In this document: positions 54,508 to 63,203 of the stretch, piece after piece
Layout of the letters: each line of letters starts with the position of its first letter
How positions within the stretch are numbered: position 1 is the first letter of the stretch
NCBI GenBank assembly: GCA_020635995.1
Contig: JACJYS010000004.1
Coordinates: 62,001 to 126,000, forward strand
Direction: 5' to 3'
From: Chitinophagales bacterium
GTDB lineage: Bacteria; Bacteroidota; Bacteroidia; Chitinophagales; UBA8649
DNA: 64,000 nucleotides
The notes under the pieces: generated by a model
What the model saw: only the letters and a program-made list of their open reading frames with translations
What the model was told of the DNA's origin: nothing
Databases searched by the model: none
Position numbers and translations under genes: made by a program

Positions 54508-55131
54508 TTAAAATGCTTTTTTATTATTAAAATTTAAGCTGAAATTTACACCAAAAGTAGGCGTGGAGGTACTTAAAACTTGATAAGTTTTAAAATCGGG
54601 TTTTATACTTACACTTAAATCTTCTGTAATGCTATAATCGTATAAATGGGCATCTACAGCGGCATCTACTACGTTTAAAGCATAAAAAACACCGAGAATA
54701 ATAGCACTTAAATCTAAGCTTCTTTTAGCTGCATCTCTTTTGGTGCTTAGCTGTGTTTCTCCCGTAAAACCTTTGTAAGAGCCTACGGTGTCGGGATCGC
54801 CATCTACTTCAAGTTTGTAGGCTTTGGTGTAGCCTCTTAAATTTTTAGCATTTATGCCTACCCATGTTCCTAAGCCGGCTAAGCCACCATATACTATGGG
54901 GAGTTTCCAGTATTTTTTATTATAAATTTGTCCTGCTCCGGGCAAAGCTGCCGATAGCAAAGCGGCTTTAGTAGGAGAGTGGCGTTTGTCTATTTTTACC
55001 ACAGTTTCTAATGTGTCTTGAGCTGTAGGTTTAGTAAAATCAGGCTCGTTTTCGTCAGGTAAGTTTTGAGAAAAACTAAAGTTTATCAATATTGCAGATA
55101 AAACAATTAATATGATTTTTAATGTTCTCAA
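54508..55131 (-). CDS. DUF5683 domain protein of the par operon
   Basis: 207 residues with an N-terminal signal or anchor (LIVLSAILINFSFSQ). Seen: KRHSPTKAALLSAALPGAGQIYNKKYWKLPI, the DUF5683 hallmark, then two hydrophobic segments (IVYGGLAGLGTWVGI and LSAIILGVFYALNVVDA). It is the usual gene after parB in Bacteroidota. Role unknown, probably envelope-associated. ParB stop lies 13 bases upstream. Confidence 0.82.
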   Translation of the reverse strand: MRTLKIILIVLSAILINFSFSQNLPDENEPDFTKPTAQDTLETVVKIDKRHSPTKAALLSAALPGAGQIYNKKYWKLPIVYGGLAGLGTWVGINAKNLRGYTKAYKLEVDGDPDTVGSYKGFTGETQLSTKRDAAKRSLDLSAIILGVFYALNVVDAAVDAHLYDYSITEDLSVSIKPDFKTYQVLSTSTPTFGVNFSLNFNNKKAF

Positions 55132-55144
55132 AAATTTTTGTCTT

Positions 55145-56047
55145 TTAAGATTCTAATAAATCTACTAAACGCTGAAAATCATCTTCATCATGAAAATATA
55201 TGCTTATTTCTCCACTACCGTCTTTTTTAGGTTTTATATTAACCTTTGAACTTAGCACACTTGCTATATTATCTTGTATTTTTTGGTAAGCAAAAGGTAA
55301 TTTTTGAGCCGTAGCTATAGGTGCTTTTTTAGCACTTGTTGCAGATTTTATTAAAGCTTCTGTTTGGCGTACCGATAGATTTTTTTGTTTTACGGTTTTA
55401 AAAATATCGGTTTGCATTAATAGGTCATCTATGCCTACTAATGCTCTGGCGTGTCCCATGCTTATGGTTTTGCTTTTTAAAGCACTTTGTATATCGGGCG
55501 GTAGTTTTAATAATCGCAAATAATTGGTTACTGCTGTTCTACTTTTACCTAATCGGGTAGATAAATCTTCGTGAGTTAAGCTACATTCGTCTAATAAACG
55601 CTGGTAATTTAAAGCTATTTCTAAGGCGTTTAAGTCCTCTCGCTGAATGTTTTCTATTAATGCTATTTCTAAACTTTCTTGGTCGTTAGCTACACGCACA
55701 TAAGCCGGAACTTCTTCTAAACCTGCCAATTTTGAAGCACGCAATCTTCTTTCGCCTGCTATTAGCTGAAATTTTTTAGTGCCTATTTTTCTAACCGTTA
55801 TAGGCTGTATAACGCCATGTATTTTTATAGACTCCGATAAATCATTTAAAGCTTCCTCATTAAACTCTACCCTTGGTTGAAAAGGATTTACTTCTATTTG
55901 TGTTAAAGGAATTTTAACTACTGTACCCGTTTGCTCATAGTCGTTTTCAGTATCTTTTACCTTAGGTTTTGTAGCTTCATCATCAATATTATTAAGTAAA
56001 GCTCGTATTCCTTTACCTAAAGCTTCTTTACTTTTGTTTTTACTCAT
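55145..56047 (-). CDS. parB: Chromosome-partitioning protein ParB
   Basis: Centromere-binding CTPase clamp of 300 residues. Seen: IPLTQIEVNPFQPRVEF, ESIKIHGVIQPITVRKI, LIAGERRLRASKLAG (the CTP-binding GERRxRA), IENIQREDLNALEIALNY, and the HTH EDLSTRLGKSRTAVTNYLRLL with TISMGHARALVGI. The C-terminal dimer domain follows. It overlaps parA by 8 bases. No parS-like 16-mer was seen in the window. Confidence 0.97.
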   Translation of the reverse strand: MSKNKSKEALGKGIRALLNNIDDEATKPKVKDTENDYEQTGTVVKIPLTQIEVNPFQPRVEFNEEALNDLSESIKIHGVIQPITVRKIGTKKFQLIAGERRLRASKLAGLEEVPAYVRVANDQESLEIALIENIQREDLNALEIALNYQRLLDECSLTHEDLSTRLGKSRTAVTNYLRLLKLPPDIQSALKSKTISMGHARALVGIDDLLMQTDIFKTVKQKNLSVRQTEALIKSATSAKKAPIATAQKLPFAYQKIQDNIASVLSSKVNIKPKKDGSGEISIYFHDEDDFQRLVDLLES

Positions 56048-56855
56048 CTTCTAATTCAATTGTTTTATCATTACCAGAAATACTGGTTTTATCATTTTTT
56101 TGCAAAATTTCTCTTGCCAAATCCATATAATCTTTTGCTCCTGTGCTTTCTGCGTCATACATTATTATAGGTTTGCCAAAACTTGGAGCTTCGCCTATGC
56201 GTGTATTTCTGTTTATAACTGTTTCAAACACCAATTCTTGAAAATGTTTTTCTACTTCATTGCGTACTTGATTAGATAAACGCAATCTTTGGTCAAACAT
56301 TGTAAGCAAAATACCTTCTATTTCTAATTCAGTATTAATTCTGTTTTGTACTATTTTAATGGTATTTAGCAGCTTTCCCAATCCTTCAAGTGCAAAATAC
56401 TCGCATTGAACAGGGATAATTACAGAATCTGAAGCGGCTAAAGCATTTACGGTTATCAATCCTAAAGATGGCGAACAGTCTATAATTATGTAGTCATAGC
56501 TACTTCTTAATTCTTGCAAAGCACCTTTTAGCACTTTTTCTCTATTAGGGTGGTTTATTAGTTCTATTTCAGCTCCAACTAAATCTAAATGCGAAGGTAG
56601 TAAGTCTAAAAATGGTGTTTCGGTAGTTAAAATTACATCTTTAGCTTTTTTGTCATCTACCATGCAGTCATAAATACTTGTAGTAATATTGTTTGGGTCA
56701 AAACCACACCCCGAAGTAGAGTTTGCCTGTGGGTCGGCATCTACTAACAGTGTTTTGTACTCTAAAACTGCCAAACTTGCAGCTAAGTTTATTGCAGATG
56801 AAGTTTTTCCCACTCCACCTTTTTGATTTGCAAAACTTATAATTCTTCCATTCAT
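56040..56855 (-). CDS. parA: Chromosome-partitioning ATPase ParA
   Basis: Deviant-Walker ATPase of 271 residues from ATG 56855 (MNGRIISFANQKGGVGKTS). A longer frame from 56879 adds eight residues overlapping the hydrolase end and is less likely. Seen: the deviant Walker A KGGVGKTSSAINL (both Lys), LLVDADPQANSTSGCG, DYIIIDCSPSLGLITVNAL, IPVQCEYFALEGL. It sits 1 base after the UPF0173 hydrolase stop and overlaps parB. Confidence 0.96.
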   Translation of the reverse strand: MNGRIISFANQKGGVGKTSSAINLAASLAVLEYKTLLVDADPQANSTSGCGFDPNNITTSIYDCMVDDKKAKDVILTTETPFLDLLPSHLDLVGAEIELINHPNREKVLKGALQELRSSYDYIIIDCSPSLGLITVNALAASDSVIIPVQCEYFALEGLGKLLNTIKIVQNRINTELEIEGILLTMFDQRLRLSNQVRNEVEKHFQELVFETVINRNTRIGEAPSFGKPIIMYDAESTGAKDYMDLAREILQKNDKTSISGNDKTIELEDE

Positions 56856-56856
56856 A

Positions 56857-57540
56857 TTATATCTCTCTTGTTTCTCCAATGTTAAATAAAATCAAATCTT
56901 TTCCACTTCGTTCAAAAGTGTTTATTGCTTTTTTGTGGTCTATTTTTATAAATCCAAAAGTGTCAAAATGCATACCTACTACCATATCACAATCTACAAA
57001 ATCTGCAGCTATAACGGCATCATCTACGCCCATAGTAAAATTATCTCCTATTGGTAGTATGCAAAAATCCAGTTTTTCGCAAGTCATAGGTATTAATTTC
57101 ATATCTAAAGTTAAAGCGGTATCTCCGGCATAGTAAAAATTACCTTGTGCGGTGGTAAATACAAACCCTGCGGGATTAGCTCCATAAGTTCCATCGGGCA
57201 ATACACTTGAATGAACAGCTTTTACCATTTTTACTTTTCCAAAATCAAAATCCCAAGCACCGCCAATATTCATAGGGTGGGCATTTTCAATGCCTTTAGT
57301 ATTAAACCAAGTAACTATTTCAAAGCTGGAAACTATTTTTGCTCCTGTTTGCTTAGCTAAAGTTATAGCATCAGCCACATGGTCTTCGTGCCCGTGAGAT
57401 ATAAAAATATAATCAGCTTTAATGTTTTTAATGTCAATATTTTTAGCCAACTCATTGGGTGTAATAAAAGGGTCAAAAACAATATGTTTTCCATTTATTT
57501 CAGCACTAAAACAAGCATGTCCGTAATAAGTTAATTTCAT
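56857..57540 (-). CDS. UPF0173 metal-dependent hydrolase (metallo-beta-lactamase fold)
   Basis: 227 residues from ATG 57540 (MKLTYYGHACFSAEI). A longer open frame to 57618 would include the promoter and is rejected. Seen: YYGHACF, the zinc-binding HxHxDH-like ISHGHEDHVADAITL, VHSSVLPDGTYGANPAGFVF, YYAGDTALTLDM, and GMHFDTFGFIKID. Function unknown in this family. It leads the parA-parB operon (1 base gap to parA), which is a common arrangement in the phylum. Confidence 0.92.
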   Translation of the reverse strand: MKLTYYGHACFSAEINGKHIVFDPFITPNELAKNIDIKNIKADYIFISHGHEDHVADAITLAKQTGAKIVSSFEIVTWFNTKGIENAHPMNIGGAWDFDFGKVKMVKAVHSSVLPDGTYGANPAGFVFTTAQGNFYYAGDTALTLDMKLIPMTCEKLDFCILPIGDNFTMGVDDAVIAADFVDCDMVVGMHFDTFGFIKIDHKKAINTFERSGKDLILFNIGETREI

Positions 57541-57554
57541 TAAAATAGATAATT

Positions 57555-57586
57555 GTTTCAACTGGCAAATATAAGTATTTTGAAAC
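57555..57586 (-). promoter_or_regulatory. Par operon promoter flanked by an inverted repeat
   Basis: Minus-strand TATATTTG (57566-57573) matches TAnnTTTG and lies ~26 bases before ATG 57540. It is flanked by GTTTCAA (57555-57561) and TTGAAAC (57580-57586), 7-bp arms with an 18-bp spacer, possibly a repressor site. It is not a parS (arms are not contiguous). Confidence 0.4.
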
Positions 57587-57787
57587 GGAAATGTATTTAA
57601 TACTATTGTAAAATGCAAAATAGTTAAAACTATTTTGTATTAACAAAGTGCTTTTGCCCAACAAAGAGTAAGGAGAATTTAAAAAGAAAAAAGAAAAGCT
57701 TATTTTTTTACTAATTTTAACAAAATAGTTACATTTTTTGTCTTATATTTAAGCTCATTATTTACATAGCTTAACTTATAAAAATCA

Positions 57788-59233
57788 ATGAACAAATTTC
57801 CTTTAATTACCGACATTCACATTCACCCAATTTTAAAAGCTTTTAACTGGACAAAAAACGATGGGGAAAAGAACCCGTGGGAATCATTTAACCATGTTTT
57901 GCCCAATACCCGAACCGGGCGTTTTTCTGCTAATGCTACCAAAACATTGGCAAAATATACGCAGTGCAATTTTTACAAGCTTATAGAAGCTAATGTGAGG
58001 GTGGTATGCGTATCTTTATATCCTTTTGAAAGAGGTTTTTTAAATATGAGAAACCTTCCTAAATTGTTTACAACAGATGATGCCATATATGAAGTTACAG
58101 CCATAGCATCAGGTATGGGCGTAGAAAAGGTTAGACAATTAGATAACCATACCGACTATTATCAAGAATTTAAAGATGAATATGCTTACTTAAAAAAGCA
58201 TGAAGGAAAATCGCCTTGCGGAAAATATAGCTACAAAGTAGTAAATAATTACAGCGAAATTCAAGAAGTATTAAAAAAAGATAATGAACTTGCCGTTGTT
58301 GTAACTTGTGAGGGAGCTCATGCTTTTTTTGACCACGAAATGTGGAACACCAATATGGGTAAAAAAGACTTAAAAGAAAGATTGAGTAAGCATGTGCAAG
58401 AAGTAAAAGAATGGGAAAATCCTCCATTTTTTATGAATTTAATGCATCATTTTTATAATTATTTAGGTGGGCATGGCACTACAATGTACGGAGTAACAGG
58501 CTCTGTATTAAACCAAAATAGAGGTTTAGAAAAAGGTCTTGAAGGGCTGGGTTTAAGAGTAATGAAAGAAATGCTGAGCAATAAAAACGGCAGGAGAATA
58601 TTAATAGACACAAAACACATGAGTTTAGAGTCAAGACGTGAATATTACAGATGGTTGCGTACGCACAACTACATTAGCAGAATAGACAATATACCTATTA
58701 TTTGTTCGCATACAGGTATAAACGGGTTTAAAACCATGACAGGTTCGCTTGCCAGAAAAGACACCAACAAGAAAAATAAAAAGAGTTATTTCTTTAATTG
58801 GGCTATAAATTTAAGCGATGAAGAATTAAATATCATTCATGATTCAGATGGTTTGATAGGTATAATTATAGATAAAGGAAAGCTTGGCGGTGGCGGTTTT
58901 GAAACCAAAGTAGGTAAAGCAAAAGATGATAAAGAAAAGAAAGAAATGTATATGCAATTGTTTTGGGATAATCTTTTTCATGCTGTAGATGCTGTGGGCA
59001 GTAAATCGGCATGGGATATGTTTTGCTTAGGTACCGATTTTGACGGAGCTATAAATCACGTAGATTTTTATGATGATGCTACTAAATTACCTAATCTTTA
59101 TAACGATTTGTATGAGTTTTTAGACAGAAAAAAATATAAAAAGAAGCTATGGCATGGCTATAAACCGGAAGAGCTTTTAGACAAGGTTTTTTCTAAAAAT
59201 TCTTTAAATTTTATGGAAAAGTATTTTGTGTAA
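57788..59233 (+). CDS. M19-like membrane dipeptidase / amidohydrolase
   Basis: 481-residue amidohydrolase-fold enzyme. Seen: ITDIHIHPILKAF with the N-terminal H-x-H metal ligands, VVTCEGAHAFFD, MNLMHHFYNYLGGH, IPIICSHTGINGF, DGLIGIIIDKG and FCLGTDFDGAINHVDFYDD, the last like the GTDFDG of renal dipeptidase (peptidase M19). Longer than usual M19 by ~100 residues. Substrate unknown; dipeptide hydrolysis is the family default. Divergent from the par operon. Confidence 0.82.
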   Translation: MNKFPLITDIHIHPILKAFNWTKNDGEKNPWESFNHVLPNTRTGRFSANATKTLAKYTQCNFYKLIEANVRVVCVSLYPFERGFLNMRNLPKLFTTDDAIYEVTAIASGMGVEKVRQLDNHTDYYQEFKDEYAYLKKHEGKSPCGKYSYKVVNNYSEIQEVLKKDNELAVVVTCEGAHAFFDHEMWNTNMGKKDLKERLSKHVQEVKEWENPPFFMNLMHHFYNYLGGHGTTMYGVTGSVLNQNRGLEKGLEGLGLRVMKEMLSNKNGRRILIDTKHMSLESRREYYRWLRTHNYISRIDNIPIICSHTGINGFKTMTGSLARKDTNKKNKKSYFFNWAINLSDEELNIIHDSDGLIGIIIDKGKLGGGGFETKVGKAKDDKEKKEMYMQLFWDNLFHAVDAVGSKSAWDMFCLGTDFDGAINHVDFYDDATKLPNLYNDLYEFLDRKKYKKKLWHGYKPEELLDKVFSKNSLNFMEKYFV

Positions 59234-59252
59234 GTATCTTAAACCAATCTTT

Positions 59253-59311
59253 TTACTTGCTTGAGATTGCCACAAAATTACTCCTTCGTCATAATTTTTC
59301 GCAAAGACGTA
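59253..59311 (+). repeat. Family 2 repeat, right half
   Basis: About 58 bases match 21398-21457 at roughly 90 percent identity (ACTTG-TTGAGATTGCCAC to GCAAAGACGT). The left half is missing here. It is the only notable content of the 200-bp gap after the dipeptidase, apart from short AT-rich phrases also seen near 21485. Confidence 0.7.
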
Positions 59312-59435
59312 TAGGAGAGGAGAAGCTTGTTGATTAATTTGAAAATTAGGTAATTGGATAATTTGGAAATGCCATCTTAATTACGAATGACCAATGCAAA
59401 GAGCTACGAATGTGAAATATAAGATTTCATAACAT

Positions 59436-60716
59436 CTACAGCACCTCTGCTACTACAAAAATGCTACCCGTTATTAATATTAAATCCTCTTTTTCAGCGT
59501 TTTCTTTGGCTTGCTTAAATGCTAGGAAAACACTTTTGTAATTCTCGCCTAAAAGATTGAATTGTTGTGCTTTATTTTTTAATTCAATAGCATCTAAACC
59601 TCTTGGAATATTGGCTTTACAAAAATAATAGCTTGCTTTTTTAGGTAGTTTTTCCAATACGGCACTTATATCTTTGTCTGCTACTGTGCCATAAACTACA
59701 TGTAAATTTTGATAGCTTATTTGCTTAATAGTTTCCAATAAATTTTCTATGCCTGCTTTATTATGAGCACTATCTGCCAATATTTTAGGAACTGTAGCTA
59801 AAATAGTGTTTCTGCCCATAAAAGTGGTATTTTTTCTAACTTCCCTTAAGCCGTCTTTTATATTGTTTTGCGTTATGTTAAAATCCTTTTTAAGCAAAAA
59901 TATTGATGCTAAAGCTGTTTGTATATTCTTCTTCTGATAATTGCCATACAAATCTGTTGTATAAACCATTTTTTGCTTATTAAAATAAGTTTCAAAAGTG
60001 CTTCCTTCAAAGTTTGAATTAAAATTATATAGTTCTACAATCTCTTTAGCATAATATAATTGGCTATTACATTCTTTAGCTTTGTTTCTAAACACATTTT
60101 CTATTTCTTCTTGATATTCGCCTATTACTACAGGAATGTTCGGTTTTATTATTCCTGCTTTTTCCTTTGCTATTTCTGCCAAAGTATTACCCAACATATT
60201 AGTATGGTCAAAAGAAATATTGGTAATAACGGAAAGGAGAGGAGTGATAATATTGGTAGAATCTAAGCGACCACCTAAGCCCGTTTCTACTACGGCTACA
60301 TCCACTTTTTGCTCTTTAAAATATTGAAATGCCATAGCAACCGTTATTTCAAAAAACGATGGCTTTATTTCATCTATTAAAGGTTCTATTTTATTTATAA
60401 AATCTACTACAAACTGCTCACTTATGTAAATGCCGTTTATTTTTATTCTTTCTCTAAAATCTATATAATGAGGAGAAGTGTAGCAAGCTACTTTTAAACC
60501 GCTTTCTTGCAATATAGAAGCTATGATATGCGTAGTGCTTCCTTTGCCATTAGTTCCAGCTATATGTATGGTTTTAAAATAGTTATGAGGATTATCTAAT
60601 GTTTTTAGTAAAGCTATAATATTAGTTAAGTCTTTTTTAAAAGCTTTGTCGCCCACACGCTGAAACATGGGCAATTTGCTAAAAATATAATCTAAGGTTT
60701 CCGGGTAGTTTTTCAT
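59436..60716 (-). CDS. folC: Bifunctional folylpolyglutamate / dihydrofolate synthase
   Basis: Adds glutamate to dihydropteroate or folates. 426 residues. Seen: HIAGTNGKGSTTHIIASIL (P-loop), YTSPHYIDFRERIKING, VDVAVVETGLGGRLDSTNII, TNISFDHTNMLG, IAKEKAGIIKPNIPVV, ADSAHNKAGIENL and VYGTVADKDISAVLEKL. It is the last gene of the ExbB-ExbD-TonB block but separated by 111 bases with a repeat remnant. Confidence 0.95.
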   Translation of the reverse strand: MKNYPETLDYIFSKLPMFQRVGDKAFKKDLTNIIALLKTLDNPHNYFKTIHIAGTNGKGSTTHIIASILQESGLKVACYTSPHYIDFRERIKINGIYISEQFVVDFINKIEPLIDEIKPSFFEITVAMAFQYFKEQKVDVAVVETGLGGRLDSTNIITPLLSVITNISFDHTNMLGNTLAEIAKEKAGIIKPNIPVVIGEYQEEIENVFRNKAKECNSQLYYAKEIVELYNFNSNFEGSTFETYFNKQKMVYTTDLYGNYQKKNIQTALASIFLLKKDFNITQNNIKDGLREVRKNTTFMGRNTILATVPKILADSAHNKAGIENLLETIKQISYQNLHVVYGTVADKDISAVLEKLPKKASYYFCKANIPRGLDAIELKNKAQQFNLLGENYKSVFLAFKQAKENAEKEDLILITGSIFVVAEVL

Positions 60717-60730
60717 TTTTATTATTGATT

Positions 60731-60765
60731 CGTCTTTGCGAATGTAACAAAGTGAAATGAAGCAA
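60731..60765 (+). repeat. Family 2 repeat, left-half remnant
   Basis: CGTCTTTGCGAATGTAACAA... resembles the left arm at 21352 and the piece at 10946-10975 (CGTCTTTGCGA-GAACGAAG pattern). It sits between folC and tonB. Confidence 0.4.
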
Positions 60766-60827
60766 ACTGATTAGTTTACTCCGCTCGTTTCTCACTAGTA
60801 AAGACAACTATAAACAATACTATTTCA

Positions 60828-61646
60828 TTAATTAGCTTGAAACTTAAACACTACATAGCCTATTTGTTTATCTCTGGCTTTATTATCAGAAACTACATTA
60901 TTAAACTTTACTTTATAAGCTTCTTTTATGGCAAGGGCAACTAAATCTCGGTTGGTGGTAGTGCTGTTAAAACTTGTAAACTCGGCATTAGTAACTGTTC
61001 CGTGCTTATCTACGGTAATTTTTATAGTTACATTTCCATATTCATTGGTTGGATTAGTAGGAGATGGCTTAGAAACCAAACCTCTTCCTTTTAATCCCCA
61101 GCCTTTTCCACCGCTTCCTAATCCATTTCCTGCTATATCTCCATAAATATCACTTTCTAAATTGCCATCAGGGTTTCCTTGGTCGCCACTGGTGTTTCCT
61201 GTGCCTTGGTTGGCATTATTGTTTCCGCTAAACAAAGCATTTTCGTTTACCGCAGGTTTAGGGTCGGGCTGTGGCTCCGGTTTAGTATTTTCTGTGCTTT
61301 GTTCATTATTATTTGTACTATTTGTGTTAGGTTTTGTAGCCGCTGTAACTGCCACGTCTTCTATCTCTTGCGTAACACTTTCTATTTCTGCTTCAGCTTG
61401 TTGACTTTCTTGTACCGGCTCCGGGTTGGTTTCTTGTGGTTCTATGGTGTTTTCGGCAGTAGGAATGTTATCTTCATTCATGCCGGCATCTGTAGTTCCT
61501 AAATTAACCATAATACCCATATTGCTACTTTCTTCGTTTTGCTCACATTTTAATGTAAACAAAAATAAAGCACACAAAACAACATAAGCAGCGGTACTTA
61601 TTTGGGCTATTTTTTTTCCTTGTCTATTTTCTAACGTAGCGTTCAT
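60828..61646 (-). CDS. tonB: TonB-family energy transducer
   Basis: 272 residues. Seen: N-terminal cytosolic basic stretch and a single helix (ISTAAYVVLCALFLFTL), a long Glu/Pro/Asn-rich periplasmic spacer with PEPQPDPKPAVNENA, a Gly-rich piece (NGLGSGGKGWGLKGRGL), and a C-terminal domain NEYGNVTIKITVDKHGTVTNAEF typical of TonB. It couples proton motive force, via ExbB/ExbD, to outer-membrane transporters. Lies 122 bases downstream of exbD, with a 27-bp hairpin between them. Confidence 0.88.
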   Translation of the reverse strand: MNATLENRQGKKIAQISTAAYVVLCALFLFTLKCEQNEESSNMGIMVNLGTTDAGMNEDNIPTAENTIEPQETNPEPVQESQQAEAEIESVTQEIEDVAVTAATKPNTNSTNNNEQSTENTKPEPQPDPKPAVNENALFSGNNNANQGTGNTSGDQGNPDGNLESDIYGDIAGNGLGSGGKGWGLKGRGLVSKPSPTNPTNEYGNVTIKITVDKHGTVTNAEFTSFNSTTTNRDLVALAIKEAYKVKFNNVVSDNKARDKQIGYVVFKFQAN

Positions 61647-61704
61647 TATTTTTATAGGTGCAATATCATATTAAATTCCATAAAGTTTAAGAATTTTTGG
61701 CAAT

Positions 61705-61731
61705 GAGATTACCGCCTTCGCGGCAATGACG
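61705..61731 (+). repeat. 27-bp hairpin repeat, copy E
   Basis: Stem ATTACCGC / GCGGCAAT with loop CTTC (one mismatch in stem), then GACG. Same unit as 21188, 21242, 21297 and 30818. It sits between tonB and exbD. Confidence 0.8.
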
Positions 61732-61768
61732 ATATTTAATGATATAATTTCTTTGCTTTTCCATTCTT

Positions 61769-62161
61769 TTATTTAGGTTTTGTAGCTAATATCATCGGCA
61801 CTTTTAGTTGGTTGCCTATATCTAATATTTCTACTGCTTTTTCAAGAGCCACATCTTTATCTATTTTTAAAACTACAGTAGTTTCTTCACTTGGATTTTT
61901 TTCTATTTCATTGTTTAATGAATACTTCAAATCATCATAGCTAACTACTTTATTATTAACCATGTATATCAAATCATTGCTTAAAGAAACTGTTATAGAT
62001 TTATTAGCAGGAGTTTTTCCTTTTGCATTGGGTAAAATTAGTTTAAGTGCATTGGGCATTTCTGAATTAATTACAAAGAAAATTAACAACAGAAAGATTA
62101 TATCCGTTAAAGATGCCATACTAAACGCAGCATTTACTTTATTTCTTTTTTTTAGTTTCAT
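61769..62161 (-). CDS. exbD: Biopolymer transport protein ExbD/TolR
   Basis: 130 residues. Seen: a single N-terminal helix with MASLTDIIFLLLIFFVIN, carrying the functional Asp (SLTDIIFLLL), then NALKLILPNAKGKTPANKSITVSL and a periplasmic domain. Works with ExbB and TonB. exbB lies 85 bases upstream. Confidence 0.9.
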   Translation of the reverse strand: MKLKKRNKVNAAFSMASLTDIIFLLLIFFVINSEMPNALKLILPNAKGKTPANKSITVSLSNDLIYMVNNKVVSYDDLKYSLNNEIEKNPSEETTVVLKIDKDVALEKAVEILDIGNQLKVPMILATKPK

Positions 62162-62217
62162 TTTTCTTGGTCATTTGTCATTAGTCAATGGTCTTTAGTT
62201 TATTATATACTTATCAC

Positions 62218-62238
62218 GTCTTATGTCTTACGTCTTAA
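62218..62238. repeat. Three tandem heptamers
   Basis: GTCTTAT, GTCTTAC, GTCTTAA in a row in the exbD-exbB gap. A minor low-complexity feature; related phrases (TCATTTGTCATTAGTCAATGG) precede it. Confidence 0.6.
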
Positions 62239-62246
62239 CTTATATC

Positions 62247-62957
62247 TCACTTAGACGGTTCTTGCAACATATCAATAAACTCTGTACTATTGGCTTCCAT
62301 TTTAAATATTACTTTATCTACCATAGAAGTTAATAAATTGTACGCTACATAACTAATAATACCTGCTGCCAACCCAAAAGCTGTGGTAAACATAGCTTCG
62401 TATAAACCACCAGCTAATTCTCCCGCACCTGTATTTCCTTCTGCCAAATCTTTAAAAGTGGTTATCATACCCGTTACTGTTCCTAAGAAACCCAACATTG
62501 GAGCCGCTCCACTTATAGTTGCCAGCACATTCATGCCCTTTTCAAGTCTTGTAACTTCCAAATTCCCTTGATTTTCAATAGTTGCTTGTATATCTTTTAC
62601 CGATTTTCCTATACGAGAAACACCTTTGCCTATCATGTGAGCAATAGGAGAGTCCTCTTTTTCGCACCAATCTTTTGCCCCGGCTATATTGCCATTCGCC
62701 ACAAAGTCTTTAACTCTGTTCATAAAGTTTTCGTCTATATTACCTGCCTTTTTTATGGCGGTATATCTTTCTATAGTTATATAAACAGTTATAACAGACA
62801 AAACAAAAATTAAAGCCATTATAAACAAACCGAAGAAGCCTATTTGCCCCAGCATAGAAAATAAAGAAGAAGTGGTAACTTCTGTAGTGGTAGCTACTGT
62901 AGTGGTAGCTACTGTATCTGTGGCAGTTGATGTTATTTGCAAAAATATTGCATTCAT
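62247..62957 (-). CDS. exbB: MotA/TolQ/ExbB proton channel family protein
   Basis: 236 residues. Seen: N-terminal helix, GFFGLFIMALIFVLSVITVYITIERYTAIKK (first channel helix), KGVSRIGKSVKDIQATIENQGNLEVTRLEKGMNVLATISGAAPMLGFLGTVTGMI and EAMFTTAFGLAAGIISYVAYN, the channel motifs of ExbB/TolQ. First gene of the exbB-exbD-tonB-folC block. Confidence 0.93.
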   Translation of the reverse strand: MNAIFLQITSTATDTVATTTVATTTEVTTSSLFSMLGQIGFFGLFIMALIFVLSVITVYITIERYTAIKKAGNIDENFMNRVKDFVANGNIAGAKDWCEKEDSPIAHMIGKGVSRIGKSVKDIQATIENQGNLEVTRLEKGMNVLATISGAAPMLGFLGTVTGMITTFKDLAEGNTGAGELAGGLYEAMFTTAFGLAAGIISYVAYNLLTSMVDKVIFKMEANSTEFIDMLQEPSK

Positions 62958-62980
62958 AAATTCAAAATTTTAATTGGAAA

Positions 62981-63002
62981 CAAATGTAATAGTTATATAA
63001 CT
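62981..63002 (-). promoter_or_regulatory. exbB promoter with adjacent palindrome
   Basis: Minus-strand TACATTTG (62981-62988) matches TAnnTTTG; the ATG at 62957 leaves a ~17-base leader. The perfect palindrome AGTTATATAACT (62991-63002) lies just upstream and may bind a regulator. Confidence 0.5.
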
Positions 63003-63149
63003 CCTTTAAAAAGCTATTTATTGCCATTACTTTTTCACTATGTCTAATAATTAATACAAATTAATAAATCAGAAATAGAGAAAACTATATTTAGCTCATT
63101 TATATGTTAATTAAATGCTCAAATGTTGATAAATAAAGTAAAGCTATTC

Positions 63150-63178
63150 TTGTTTAGTAGCTTTATTCCGTATTTTTG
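63150..63178 (+). promoter_or_regulatory. gyrA promoter
   Basis: TTG at 63150-63152 and TATTTTTG at 63171-63178 with 18-base spacing fit the Bacteroidetes -33/-7 promoter. The gyrA ATG is at 63204, giving a leader of about 18 bases. Confidence 0.55.
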
Positions 63179-63203
63179 CTGTCTTGTAAAATAAATAACA
63201 TTT

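Noticed and set aside
57541..57618. N-terminal extension of the UPF0173 hydrolase to 57618
   Set aside because: It contains the promoter -7 box and inverted repeat; the family begins at MKLTYYGHA.
57541..57787. Possible parS site near the par operon
   Set aside because: GTTTCAA and TTGAAAC are 18 bp apart; the contiguous TGTTTCAC-type palindrome is absent.
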